Shown one piece after another: positions 11,700-22,608 of a stretch of DNA of 64,000 nt. Positions within the stretch are counted from its first letter, which is position 1; every line of letters begins with the position of its first letter. The position numbers and the translations under genes were made by a program. Below the pieces are notes generated by a model. It was not told the DNA's origin and did no database searches. It saw only the letters and a list, made by a program, of their open reading frames with translations. Source of the stretch: Acheta domesticus (lineage: Eukaryota; Arthropoda; Insecta; Orthoptera; Gryllidae); the NCBI GenBank assembly GCA_031308135.1, contig JAHLJT010009436.1, positions 216,128,786 to 216,192,785 on the forward strand. The letters run 5' to 3'.

Positions 11700-12080
11700 T
11701 CGATTCCATTATTTCCCCAACATGAAAACCATCTCAAACCCACCCCCTCCGCAACGCACCGCCCACCACAACCAAATCTCCGGCATCGCATTACCCGGCT
11801 CTCACCCGAGCAGCGGGCGCGCAGACCCCAAACAACAATGCAAGATCTTCCCCTCGACGGCGCGGCGTCTGAAGAGCGAACGCGCTGCAGGCGCATTCAA
11901 AGGCGCTTCGGCGCGCTCGAGCCGCTCGAGCAGACGGCCGCTGAATTGGTTAGGCCCCCGCTCGCGCGCCCGAGACAGTCGCACCCCGCGGCGAGGTTGC
12001 GCATCAAAACGGCCCGATGTTGGAGCACCGCGTGGGCTAAGCGTCTCTTAGAATAGCGGCCGCCCGGTACGCGCGCTTAA
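11700..12080. other. CpG-rich block
   Basis: The sequence becomes CpG-dense from about 11790 to 12070, including a CGCGCTCGAGCCGCTCGAGCAG phrase (11908-11929) with two XhoI-type CTCGAG palindromes. Three overlapping frames are open by composition. It is a possible CpG island, with no gene evidence. Confidence 0.45.
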
Positions 12081-12207
12081 CCTAAGGATGCCTAGGGATT
12101 AAATGTTTGGTCATTGTAGCTGGAACTTGGGATGAAAAATAAAAGGGTCGATGGCCGGATCTTATAGACACAAATCATGTGCCTCTGAATTTAGTACTAG
12201 TAGGACG

Positions 12208-12430
12208 CATATGCAGGGCTTCTGAGGCCCTAATTGTTTTTATTTCGCGTTTTACTCTGCCCAGTTGCATTTCTGAGAGCTTGCTCTTAGTGTAATCTTT
12301 CTTATTATTTTTCTTTTTTTCATTTTAGTCACTGGCAAAGGAAAAATTCTCAGACGTTATACAGGTAGGTCATAAAATTTGAGTCTCATACGTAAATGTA
12401 TATGCAGGGCTTTTAAGGCCCTATTAATAG
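12208..12430. repeat. Twice-occurring hairpin motif, about 190 bp apart
   Basis: The phrase ATATGCAGGGCTTCTGAGG plus CCCTAAT near 12209-12234 recurs as ATATGCAGGGCTTTTAAGG plus CCCTATT near 12400-12425. Each can fold as a small GGGC...GCCC hairpin. The geometry differs from the histone mRNA 3' stem-loop (six-base stem, four-base loop), so I do not call it that. It may be a remnant of a dispersed repeat. Confidence 0.4.
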
Positions 12431-12589
12431 TTGTTTAAATAACTATCATTTGTTTAACATCAAGAGTTAACATTTCTTATAAATTATTAGGAACAAAAAA
12501 CATTTTAAATGTATTTTTCGAGAGCGTATTCTGCAGCCGCCTCAGCCCCTATATATACATTAATGCAGTTTCATGGATCCATGCATCGT

Positions 12590-13560
12590 AAGATTAATGT
12601 TTACTCGCATCCATTCCCTTCTTCATCCCTTCTTCCTCTTTTTCATACCCTCCTATCCTTACCAATTATTTATTACATTCCTGACAATCACTGGTTACGT
12701 AATAATTAAAATTTAATTCATCTTAACATCATCTACTCCCCCCAACCCAGGCATCGTTTGAGCAATAATTCTCCATAGGAGCAGCTACACGAGGGCACAT
12801 ATTGATTTCTTACACTTAGACTTCTACAAATACCCTATTCAACTACTTTTTGTGCATCGGTTCACCACATTTTAATATCTTTTTCGCAAAACCTCTTGTT
12901 ACATCGTTCACAAATTCATTTATATTATTCGTTTCAAAACCTTTATTTATGTGTAGAGGCTCGGACAGCCATAGACCCGCTTTTGTCCATGCTACACGCA
13001 GTTGTTTTATTTCTTAAATCCTCAACTGCACCTGCGGACGTATTCCGGAACAATCAGGTCGGAATCTAAAAGGTCATAAACATGTTTATTTTCAAGAAAA
13101 GTGCATTAGTGGTATTTCTAATTCGCTCTCTATTATGTATCAACTTATTCGTCCGGTCAACTTCGGTCTCCCAACTTCATTCTATTCACTTATTCGTTCA
13201 ACCACTCAATTTGTCTGATCGCCAATTTATCACTAGTCACCACCTCGTCGTCCATTCAATGTCTGCTGCCTGCTCTTGATGACCCGTTGACCCAGCACAA
13301 CTTATTCCCCAAAGCACGCGCCCACCTATCGGTCACTGTCCGTCACTCCTTCCAACTCGTTCCCTTCATTGTCACAAGACCACTTGCTGACCAACACCAT
13401 CTCCTACTAACGCTTTTTCTTAACTCACCCGTCACTCCATCGTATTCACATCCCTTCCTCGTTGCCATCAGTCTCGATGCCTGTGTACATTTCCATTCCC
13501 ACGTTCCTTATCCTCTATTCACATTCCCCAACCCCCGTCCTCATATCTCCTCGCAACCGA
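12590..13560. other. Pyrimidine-rich (plus strand) stretch
   Basis: For roughly 900 bp the plus strand is rich in T and C with few G, made of degenerate CATTC/CATCC/CGTCA phrases. The 172-codon plus frame at 13287-13805 and the 65-codon frame at 13082-13279 are Ser/His/Leu/Pro-rich, as expected of such DNA. No gene is called. Confidence 0.5.
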
Positions 13561-13569
13561 CGCGTCTCC

Positions 13570-13900
13570 ACACTGCGACCGAGACGTTGTCGGGGAGGAC
13601 GGGGGAACTTAATACTTGGACGGTAAGCAGCTTAACTCCCCCGGGGGCCCGCCACCACAGCTCTCGCGCCGCCGCTATCAGCGGGCATCGATCTCTCGAA
13701 CGGCACGCTTCGATATATATCGAGAGGTGCGAATATGGGGCTCGGCGAGCGCGGAGCGTGTTTGCCCTGCATAATGTAACGCGGCGGGCGCGGAAATGTG
13801 TTTAGCGCTAAGGACCTCTCAGCGCGCGCGGCCCACCGCTCCGCGGCGGCGGCTCAGACTGTCTGGGCTGGCGGGGCGCTTGTGTGGGTAGGTGGTGGGG
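13570..13900. other. CpG-rich block beside the minisatellite
   Basis: A CpG-dense segment containing GGCACGCTTCGATATATATCGAGAGG-type mixed sequence (TATATATCGA at about 13713-13722) and GGCGGCGGC near 13842. It abuts the 49-bp minisatellite. No gene is seen. Confidence 0.45.
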
Positions 13901-13955
13901 TGGGTGACGGGTGGCTAGAAAACGGCGTTCTCAAAGGTGGTGGGAGCAGGTGAGT

Positions 13956-15026
13956 GCGAGGTGGGAGGCATGGGAACGGAGATGTTGGTCGTGTGGACGT
14001 GGGTGCGAGGTGGGAGGCATGGGAACAGAGATGTTGGTCGCGTGAGCGTGGGTGCGAGGTGGGAAGCATGGGAACGGAGATGTTGGTCGTGTGGACGTGG
14101 GTGCGAGGTGGGAGGCATGGGAACGGAGATGTTGGTCGTGTGGACGTGGGTGCGAGGTGGGAGGCATGGGAACGGAGATGTTGGTCGCGTGAGCGTGGGT
14201 GCGAGGTGGGAGGCATGGGAACAGAGATGTTGGTCGCGTGAGCGTGGGTGCGAGGTGGGAGGCATGGGAACAGAGATGTTGGTCGCGTGAGCGTGGGTGC
14301 GAGGTGGGAAGCATGGGAACGGAGATGTTGGTCGTGTGGCCGTGGGTGCGAGGTGGGAGGCATGGGAACGGAGATGTTGGTCGCGTGGACGTGGGTGCGA
14401 GGTGGGAGGCATGGGAACGGAGGTGTTGGTCGCGTGAGCGTGGGTGCGAGGTGAGAAGCATGGGAACGGAGATGTTGGTCGTGTGGACGTGGGTGCGAGG
14501 TGGGAGGCATGGGAACGGAGATGTTGGTCGCGTGAGCGTGGGTGCGAGGTGGGAGGCATGGGAACAGAGATGTTGGTCGCGTGAGCGTGGGTGCGAGGTG
14601 GGAGGCATGGGAACAGAGATGTTGGTCGCGTGAGCGTGGGTGCGAGGTGGGAAGCATGGGAACGGAGATGTTGGTCGTGTGGACGTGGGTGCGAGGTGGG
14701 AGGCATGGGAACGGAGATGTTGGTCGCGTGAGCGTGGGTGCGAGGTGGGAAGCATGGGAACGGAGATGTTGGTCGCGTGAGCGTGGGTGCGAGGTTGGAG
14801 GCATGGGAACGGAGATGTTGGTCGCGTGAGCGTGGGTGCGCGGTGGGAGGCATGGGAACGGAGATGTTGGTCGCGTGAGCGTGGGTGCGCGGTGGGAGGC
14901 ATGGGAACGGAGGTGTTGGTCGCGTGAGCGTGGGTGCGAGGTGGGAGGCATGGGAACGGAGATGTTGGTCGTGTGGACGTGGGTGCGAGGTGGGAGGCAA
15001 GGGAACGGAGATGTTGGTCGCGTGGG
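13956..15026. repeat. 49-bp minisatellite, 22 in-register copies
   Basis: The unit begins GCGAGGTGGGAGGC, continues ATGGGAACGGAGATG and TTGGTCG, and ends in a variable GTGTGGACGTGGGT or GCGTGAGCGTGGGT linker. Unit starts run from 13956 to 14985, exactly 21 periods of 49 bp with no indel; the last copy is partial. Because 49 leaves remainder 1 on division by 3 and the minus strand lacks stops, all three minus frames stay open (374-452 codons of Ser/His/Pro/Thr repeats). These are not genes. Variant patterns in copies 5-8 recur in copies 12-15, showing block duplication within the array. Confidence 0.95.
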
Positions 15027-15039
15027 CGACGGGATGGAA

Positions 15040-17123
15040 TAGGTAATGTAGCCAACGAGGTGGACGAAGTGGAGAATGGAGGAGAGTAATAGCAAGGGGA
15101 ATGTGTTGGACGGGGCAGAAAGAAGTCGCTAGAGAGATGCGGTAGTAGGATGCTGTGCGTAAACAGTGAAAAGGGGAGTGGATGGACAAATGTGGAGAAC
15201 TAGCTACAGGGATGAAGGAATACTGAAAAACGTTTTGTCTTTTGACAAAAACTGTGTCACGAACCAAAAACAATTATATTTTATTGGAATATGAAATAAA
15301 TTAATCTTCAAAGAAATAAAAATCATGTAATAATCATAGATCAAATATATAAATATCATATATAAAATAATCATATATTCAATTGGTTCAACCATTGATT
15401 TTTAATTCTTGTTGAGATACGAAACGTTTTAATTTAAAATAATATAACCTTTAAGCATATAACAATTTCTTACCGAATTATTACAAATTAATAACTGTAA
15501 CTTTAGTTAACATCCCTAAAGAAAAATTATTTCAAAATCATATTGGACCGTATGTTGGTTTTATTTGATATGAAACTTCATTTCATAGATTACGTGCACG
15601 GTCAATATTTTATTGTGATGATAGATGTATTTCCGCACGACGTGACCAGTGGTTATGTTTATTTAACGTTTTATACATTTGTACAACTTTAAAGCTTGTT
15701 TGAGAAAGCTATCTTTTTTTGGACAATGTTCCATTATTATTGAACCTACTCTAGCTATAATTCTAAATTTTTATAGTAGGTTGCAATATAAACAGTAAAA
15801 GAACTGTAGTATAGTCATTAATGTATGTGTATGAATTATAAAGTTATTCGAAGACAGAGACAAATGTTTGTAAATGTCTAACATACAGTGTCATATTTGG
15901 TATAAAGTATTAATAATGAACGCAAATTTAAATATAAAAGTAAATAAAAAAGATACTGGTTTTATCAGTACTAAATACCATGAAACACAAGGAATCAGTT
16001 TTGAGAAAAAAGAACATAAAACTAGTTGATGTAACACGGGCAGAATAAGACTAACTCACTATTCTGGCAAAATATCTCGCAGCTAAACCTTATTACTGTG
16101 CCCCCTCTGTCTCTTTAATAGCCGACCTTTGTCTACCGACACGGGGGGGGGGGAACAAACCAGAATTCCGCAGGAGCTTGCAACAAGAACACTTTTCACA
16201 TTCTGTGAAGGTTCATAGTTACGTACCCTGCACAGAAGGTAGGAAAATGACTCCTTAGAGGCGACGATTTTATTGATTCCATTCTGAGGAAATACAGACT
16301 GCTAAAAATCCCCTCCGAATGCTAAAAACCGATATCAATATATACTGACCGGCAGTCGTTTGCTAAATGTCAGGTACAAACTCTCGATCACAAATAGCGA
16401 ACGTAGAATTATTATTTGTAAACGTCGTTTTGAAAAAAGAAAACTGCAATACTCTACATAGCAAAAAAGTATAATTTTTTGACATAGCGAAAACAAAATA
16501 AACATTTTCTCTAGATTTTTGTTGTGAATTGTGTGTATTTTGTTGTGAATTGTGTACCTGAATGAACTATTGTGCCACTATGAGCCTGGAATGAATGGAT
16601 TAAATTAATTCAAGAAATATTTGCAACGTACGCTAGTTCACGTCACACAAGAAATATTATCTATTTGTTCTTTGAGAAAATTTTTGGTTCAAGACAACTT
16701 ATGTCATATGCAAATAGATAGTTCACTCTGTGGCAAAGTGATTGCAATTGCCTCTCAATAATGGCTATTCTATGATCAAGTTAACACGCATGATTCGGAT
16801 AGGTTATTACGGAGATGCTTCTGTAACTATTGTATAATCGTCTTCACTGATCTTGTTACTCAGCTTTAGCTGTCCATCAATTAGTTGGGTAAAACATTGC
16901 CTACCTCATTTGGATTTGAAAAAGTAAAAATCGCCTCGCTTTTAACTGCACGATCCCCAACGGTAAACAGATATTGTAGTCATTTTTATTCGTAACGATC
17001 TTGGAACACTACTTCCGAAAAATTAAAAATTCTTCTTTAAAATATCTGTCAGGAATATCATTTTCGTAAGGTGATCTGTCATCATATTTATGAATAAATT
17101 ACAAAGCAAATTGTAGCTGCTTG
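15040..17123. other. AT-rich stretch, no gene seen
   Basis: About 2 kb of AT-rich DNA with a poly-G tract near 16142-16151. The TGTTGTGAATTGTGT phrase is tandemly duplicated near 16517-16552. No coding or RNA feature is recognised. Confidence 0.55.
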
Positions 17124-17131
17124 GCTGTCCG
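17124..17131. repeat. Left target-site duplication of the hAT element
   Basis: GCTGTCCG lies immediately before CAGGGTTGGG and is identical to the 8 bp at 19002-19009. Confidence 0.9.
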
Positions 17132-17467
17132 CAGGGTTGGGCAAAATACTTGAAAAATGTATTTCAGATACAAAATACAAAATACTTCGCCGAAAGTACT
17201 TTAGATACCAAATACAAAATACTTTCATAGAAGTTTTTTAGATACAAAATACAAAATAGTATTTTAAAATACTTTCGAAAATACAAAATACAACCAACGG
17301 TGTTTTACACAAAATATCTTCTATTCTATTTTTTTCTCTTTTAAACAATCATTCATGTTCAATAAAAGATCACATCACATTAAAAATTTTATTATTAAAA
17401 ATATATAACATTCTTTATTCAAAAATGTTTCAAATGAAATTTTCAACCCATTTCAGGTATACGTATA

Positions 17468-17626
17468 GGGTCATCCATAAATTACAAAAAGTAACGCTAA
17501 ATGGGAAGGGAAGGAGTCTGAGGCAGCGTTACGCTGCTTTACACAGAGATAGGGAAGTGCGTTACAAGGGGGGAGGTGGTATTGAAAGTACTCGAAATTT
17601 GCGTTACGTAATTTATGGACGGCCCC
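17468..17626. mobile_element. 159-bp TA-flanked MITE nested in the hAT element
   Basis: The left end reads GGGTCATCCATAAATTAC and later GTAACGC; the right end read inward is GGGGCCGTCCATAAATTAC then GTAACGC. This gives imperfect terminal inverted repeats of about 25 bp. Both ends are bordered by TA, as for Tc1/mariner-type insertion. The core is 100 bp without coding capacity. The 94-codon frame at 17425-17709 merely runs across it. I recall similar ends as dispersed in arthropod genomes but do not assign a named family. Confidence 0.75.
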
Positions 17627-17823
17627 TATCATTTGTGATGTATGTTCATATTTTAAGTCTGAAAGGCATCTTGTCCATGCTAAGAGCCGAAGGAATACTT
17701 GGAGTTTAAAGATCTCACCATGAGTTCTTGAGAGGTGATAGTTTGGGACAAATATTGCAGGCTACAGACAATTAACCAAGATACCTTTCAGACTTAAAGT
17801 ATGAACACACATCACAAATGATA
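17627..17823. repeat. Fold-back with 47-bp inverted arms
   Basis: The arm at 17627-17673 (starting TATCATTTGTGATG, containing TTTAAGTCTGAAAGG) is repeated inverted at 17777-17823 with 44 of 47 bases matching, around a 103-bp loop. It abuts the TA at the right end of the nested MITE. It could be a second small element or part of the host hAT interior. Confidence 0.75.
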
Positions 17824-18432
17824 TGGATATCAGATGAATACCGCGGATTTTTAGGTTTTAAAATATGCATTTTCGGTGCCTAAAATAGGTTCTTTAAGCA
17901 TCTGTGAAGCTTTTTAAATGGTAGAATAGGCACTAATAAAACTCTAAACTTACAAGAAAACTCACTTTTTGACCATTTATTATATTTCTCAAAGATAAGA
18001 ACATAAATCAATATTACGTAGAATCAGTATTGAACATTTTGCGGTAATACTATTTATGAACAAGTTTTAGAATTCCAACGTATTTTAGTAGAAATATTCC
18101 TACCGTATTTTGCCTCACAATAAATTACTAATACATTCTCCAAATTTTCAAGCGAAAATAAATGTTTCTTATAGGTCAAGATCACTTTGCTTTCGGGGAA
18201 ATTTAATCGCTTTATCTCACAAACGGAGGCAGTTTCCCCACGAAGTCAGGAAGTAGTGGCGTGGAGACTTTTATTGCTAGATCCTTCTCTGGTATATTCA
18301 TTTCTCGCTCTCTTACAGGCGACGAAATGAGACAAGGTATAAAAAGGAACAAGAGAACGAATGCAATTTAGGTTGTTAAAAGTAGCTTAAAATTAATATA
18401 ATCCCTGTCTGTTGTGCCGACACAGAAGAAAA

Positions 18433-18515
18433 CCCAGGAAAAAATTGATTTTTGCCTAAATATACCCGATGACAAGTCACCCAGGAAAAAAAATTGATTT
18501 TTACCTAAATATACC
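18433..18515 (+). repeat. Direct repeat of about 35 bp inside the hAT element
   Basis: A segment CCCAGGAAAAAATTGATTTT then GCCTAAATATACC at 18433-18466 recurs at 18480-18515 with an A-run length change and one G/A difference. A TATA-like GGTATAAAAAGG lies upstream at about 18335-18346, possibly a relic of the transposase promoter of the parent element. Confidence 0.7.
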
Positions 18516-19001
18516 ATAACGAAATTTCAGCTCTTAAAAACACCGCAAGCACTAACTTTTAATCACTGCGCACAACCACAGGGCCACGAGGCACACACAT
18601 GGGCAGCACTCGTTCTGGCACGCGGAGCCCTGCTCTCCGAGAAATTGAATATGAGCTCGCAATTACAGCTACGGTGAGAGAAATATATCTTACACAGTGA
18701 TTACAGCGCTCCTCCGGTTATCTCCGGTTGAACCGAAGAAGGGAAAAAACATAATCGGAGGAACAGGAGGTCCTGTCGCACTCGTCCACGCAGCGGAACC
18801 CTCTCCATTTACTGGCCCAATCAATGTTTGTGACGGATTAAGAAAAAGTATTTTTGTATTTTGAAAATACAAAATACTATCAGAAAGTATTTTCGATACA
18901 AATACAAAATACATGTTTCAATATGTATTTTCGATACAAAATACAAATGTATCGAAAATACGTATTTTAAATACAAGTATTTTCGATACTGCCCAACTCT
19001 G

Positions 19002-19009
19002 GCTGTCCG
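19002..19009. repeat. Right target-site duplication of the hAT element
   Basis: GCTGTCCG lies immediately after CCCAACTCTG and is identical to 17124-17131. Confidence 0.9.
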
Positions 19010-19485
19010 GGAGATGCTGCGTCCTAGACACAGGTGCCGTTTCGGCCGCCATTCTGCGACCTTCCTCAGGGCGGAATGCCACACGGCGATGAGAAGCGAA
19101 GGACTTAGAGAGGAGTCCTCAAAGTTGGTAGTTTTTTTATGCATTAACTGATATGGGCATTTAGTCTCGTAAGTGTAATTAATGTTATATGTGGGGAAGA
19201 AGCGGTGTTCATGCCTCGCTGGAATGTGGTGTACGACGCCCAACCACATGTCGGCTTGCGGGGTTCCTCTCCTGTATTTCCACCAGTGGGGCACCGTCAG
19301 AGCCAGGATATTCCCCGAATTTCCGACTGATCTTTCGACATGTCTGGTAGAGTGTGCGTGTGTAAGTATGTAAGGGAATTGGAGGGAACAAGGATAGGAA
19401 AGGGAAGATCCCGGACGGCCTGTGGCCACTTTTTAAGGGACATTCCAGCATTTGCCTGGTGTTGATCGGGTGGTGTGGTGGCGGC

Positions 19486-19494
19486 GAGGGCGAG

Positions 19495-19525
<31 letters not shown>

Positions 19526-19702
19526 GCGAGGACGAGTACGAGTGCGGGTGCGAGTGCGAGGGCGTTGGCGGTGGCGAGGGCGAGGGTGAGGGCGAGGGCG
19601 AGGGCGAGTCCAGGTGCGAGTGCGAGTGCGAGGGCGAGGGCGAGGGCGAGGGCGAGGGCGAGGGCGAGGGCGAGGGCGAGGGCGAGGGCGAGGGCGAGGG
19701 CG
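19486..19702. repeat. (GAGGGC)n hexamer array
   Basis: The array consists of GAGGGC hexamers, interrupted by GAGTGCGGGTGC variants at about 19530-19625, with a pure stretch of about a dozen copies at its end. All frames are open: Glu-Gly and Arg/Ala on plus, Pro-Ser and Arg-Pro on minus. It is not the insect telomere repeat TTAGG. A mixed, CpG-rich segment follows to about 19890. Confidence 0.9.
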
Positions 19703-19899
19703 GCGCTGGAGCGGCTGCTGGAGAGGCGCTGGAGAGCGGATTCCGCTGATTACATCCGGGGCGCGAGCGCCGCTCAACCGCCCACTTCCCGGGGCGCCAA
19801 TCGATGCTGGCCGGCGCTTTTCGATTACAGGAGCTGCGGTTCTCCAAGACGGCGCGGGAGCCGCGAGGCTGGAATTCTGATGGCGCCCTCCTCTCGCAA

Positions 19900-20330
19900 T
19901 AAGAATATTGATTTCATTTGCATTTCACAGTTTCTCAGAAAATTTAGAATTATCCTCAGAAAGAAATTTTCGCCATTGCATCCGGTGCAGTTTGAAGAAT
20001 CCTGCTGAAGAAATAGTTATGAAATTCTGTGGAGAGATCTTCGACTGCTAATATTGTCTGTTTATCAGTTGTAGGCAATTCAAATAATTATAATTGCAAA
20101 ATATTTTATCGGCTCAACCAGATTACGCACGGGATGTTAGGACATAGAGATATATTTATATCAATATTTGATCCAAACGATGTGATGCCATTCATTTATC
20201 ATCTTCTTTCAAAACCATGTTGAAGAAATAACTGAAAATAAAGAAAAACAATAATTCCGTTCATATAAGTACGCATAAGTATTTCATTCTCTCCGCATTT
20301 GGTCCGTGATTCAACGCCATTGCCCATTGG
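19900..20330. other. AT-rich stretch
   Basis: AT-rich DNA without recognisable features. Confidence 0.5.
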
Positions 20331-20700
20331 CAGCGCGCCTTCAATACGCAGCAAATTGTGGGGGAGGGAAGTGGCGCGCCACCGCTCCGCGGCGGGCATT
20401 CCGGGCGGCAGCCGCTCGGAACGGGGCCACCGCCGAGTTCTCCGCGAAAGAGGTATTGGCCCGGCCATTCCAACTTGCTCGCTCACGGCGGACGAGGCGG
20501 CGGCGGCGGAGGCGGCGGCGGCTGTTTCCATCGGAAACATCTGGAACGCCGCAGAGGCCACTGTGCTCGGCGAGCAGCTGCCCGCCGCGCCGTCTCGCGC
20601 CCTCCTCCCACTCCGACCCGACCCTTGCGTCGGCGGCAACCCACGGCAGACTTCTTATGAGTTCGCTGATGTACAACTCACCCTTGCCGCGGTTCTGATG
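20330..20700. other. CpG-rich block with GGC triplets
   Basis: A CpG-dense segment with a GGCGGCGGCGGAGGCGGCGG run near 20498-20521. Four overlapping frames of 100-146 codons on both strands indicate composition rather than coding. It may be a CpG island. Confidence 0.5.
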
Positions 20701-20827
20701 CTGTCCTAATATTAGCTAGAGTTCCAACGTTACCAGAGCCTTCAATAGATTAACAAACACCATTTCCAAACACTAAGAATTCCATTACTATTCTGGAGCA
20801 TGCTCTCACCAATGTTGCCATTGTACC

Positions 20828-21055
20828 CAGGGATGTATTAATGCATAAGCCGTCTAAGCACGTGCTTAAGAACGTCAATGAATTGGGGACCCCCAATAAC
20901 TTTGTTAAATAAAAATGCATGTATATCTATTAAGTACGTAAAAGTATTTTTATTGTAGACATTACGTTTTATATTCACCTTTAGTTTCATTACATATACA
21001 ATAATTTAATATCTTTGAGAGGCCCCATAATTTGGTCATGCTCAGGCATTACAAA
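20828..21055. mobile_element. Possible decayed hAT-like element
   Basis: The left end starts CAGGGATGTATTAATGC, with a GGGGACCCCC phrase 60 bp in. The putative right side has GAGGCCCCATAATTTGG near 21019 and GGCATTAC near 21046, partly complementary to the left arm. I could not fix the right end or find an 8-bp duplication, so this is tentative. Confidence 0.25.
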
Positions 21056-21059
21056 GAGA

Positions 21060-22047
21060 AGAATATTGCTGGTTATTTCGGTTATCATCCTCAGTTTGTG
21101 GTCCCGCACCAAAATAAGTATCACAATAACTTACTATGAGTATCATCGTATACGTCACCATCTGCCGAAGAATACATTATCTATGGTCATTATCTCGAAA
21201 ATTACCGATCGCCAAAACAACTTCACTTTAAAACATAAGTGTAATGATACGCTCCATTGAAAAGGCGACAGCACTGCCTGTGGAGTGTCAGCGATGGAAT
21301 TAGTTGTACTCTTAACGCTAACATTCCATCAGATTAAGGAATCGAAAGCCACTTCTTTGCTGACTACTTCTCCATGATCTTTTGTGCCCAAATACCTTGC
21401 CATACAGAGTGCTCTATCGATCGCCACATCACCTCTTGCTGCCATTTCGTTGCGAACTTCGCCGCGTGATCCAGGTGTGGGACGAGGGCTAGGCGCTTCG
21501 GCTTGGGGCCAGCGCTGCCGCCGCCGCCGCGTCCATGGCCTTTGATCTGTCGGCCGCACGCGCCGCTGCCCGCGCCGCCGCCAGGAAGGGAAGGGTTTCA
21601 CGCGGGAATCAATCCCTCTTACGCCCTATTCTGCCTCCTGAGAAACAAGGCTTAGCCGCCGTCTCGAACTCTGATCATGTCCTACCTCGCTTAAAATATC
21701 GATAGAAGCAGCATTACATTATTAAACGTATTCTAAATAATCGTATTTGCTGCGGTTTCTCTTGATTACCCTTTCCCCATTCACAAAAACTTATTGATTA
21801 AATGAGAAATTACAATATTTGTTTAAAAATATCTTCTTCTATTGATGCAACACAACTCAAATAAATGTATTTAATGCATAAATAAAATAAATTGATACAT
21901 TTATATATAATTAATATATGTATATTATAATAATTGAAATTTTTGAAATGTTACATTTAAAATATTTTTAATGAAAACTTTCCGCGCTTAAGAACGGCGA
22001 AATGACATTCAGGAAATACACTTGGAAAAATGAATTTAAGAATAAAA
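21060..22047. other. AT-rich stretch with a short GC patch
   Basis: AT-rich, apart from a CpG-rich patch at about 21470-21605 (CGCCGCCGCCGCG). No gene is seen. Confidence 0.5.
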
Positions 22048-22608
22048 TGTAGAGAGTCCGGGGAGGAAACGTCGAAACTTCGAAAATAAGCTCTTAAGAC
22101 AATTTTAAGCATATTTTGTCTAATAAATGACATGGATACTCCGAATGGATGCGCCGCAATAAGCACTCAAAAGTTGGTTTCAAAAGGTTGGCTTTCTAGG
22201 TAAAAATGTGCATTGTAGAAGCATAGAAACATTCCATAAATTTTTAAATTGTTTATTTTTTACAAAAGAAATGAATATATTGGTTCAGAAAGAAAAATTA
22301 ACCAAGAAATAAAAAAGTAGTCAAATCGTGTAAATTGGGTGCCTTTTTATTTCTGTGTTAATTATTCTTTGTGGTTAAATACCTTAATTTCTTTTGTTAA
22401 GAATAAACAATATACATATTTCTGGAGTGTTTCTATGCTTCTGCAATGCAAATTTTTACCTAAGAAGCATATTTTCAAACCAACATTTGAGTGCCTATAG
22501 CGGCTCAGCCATACATAATATCCATGTAGTTTATTGGACAAAATATGCTTCAATTATCTTAAGAGCTTATTTTCGAAGTTTCGACGTTCCCTCCTCGGAC
22601 ACTCTGTA
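22048..22608. mobile_element. Long inverted-repeat (fold-back) element, 561 bp
   Basis: The left arm begins TGTAGAGAGTCCGGGGAGG, and the right arm read inward begins TACAGAGTGTCCGAGGAGG. The arms stay similar for about 260 bp each and share AACGTCGAAACTTCGAAAAT and AGAAGCATAGAAACA. They nearly meet around a loop of about 40 bp near 22315-22350. The arms differ by scattered substitutions and small indels, so the element is not recent. Two head-to-head copies of one retroelement end could also explain it. No clear target duplication was found. Confidence 0.75.

Larger units (their letters stand above)
17132..19001. mobile_element. Non-autonomous hAT-type DNA transposon, 1,870 bp
   Basis: The left end starts CAGGGTTGGGCAAAATACTT and the right end, read inward, starts CAGAGTTGGGCAGTATCG, matching the CAGNG start of hAT terminal inverted repeats. 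The element is flanked by a perfect 8-bp target duplication GCTGTCCG at 17124-17131 and 19002-19009; 8 bp is the hAT signature. Both ends carry arrays of AAATACAAAATAC-type subterminal motifs (17160-17295 and 18850-18990), as transposase-binding regions often do. No transposase frame is present; internal frames are short and unrelated. It contains a nested MITE, a fold-back and an 18.4-kb direct repeat. The right subterminal AAATAC array is palindromic around 18930-18975. Confidence 0.9.

Noticed and set aside
12209..12235. Histone mRNA 3' stem-loop
   Set aside because: The hairpin has a GGGC/GCCC stem with a longer loop and does not fit the six-base stem and four-base loop consensus. No histone ORF is nearby.
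13854..15273. Minus-strand ORFs of 374, 413 and 452 codons (Ser/His/Pro/Thr-rich)
   Set aside because: All three frames of the same strand are open across the 49-bp minisatellite; the length comes from the repeat, not from selection on coding.
19486..19702. Internal telomeric repeat
   Set aside because: The hexamer is GAGGGC, not the arthropod TTAGG repeat.
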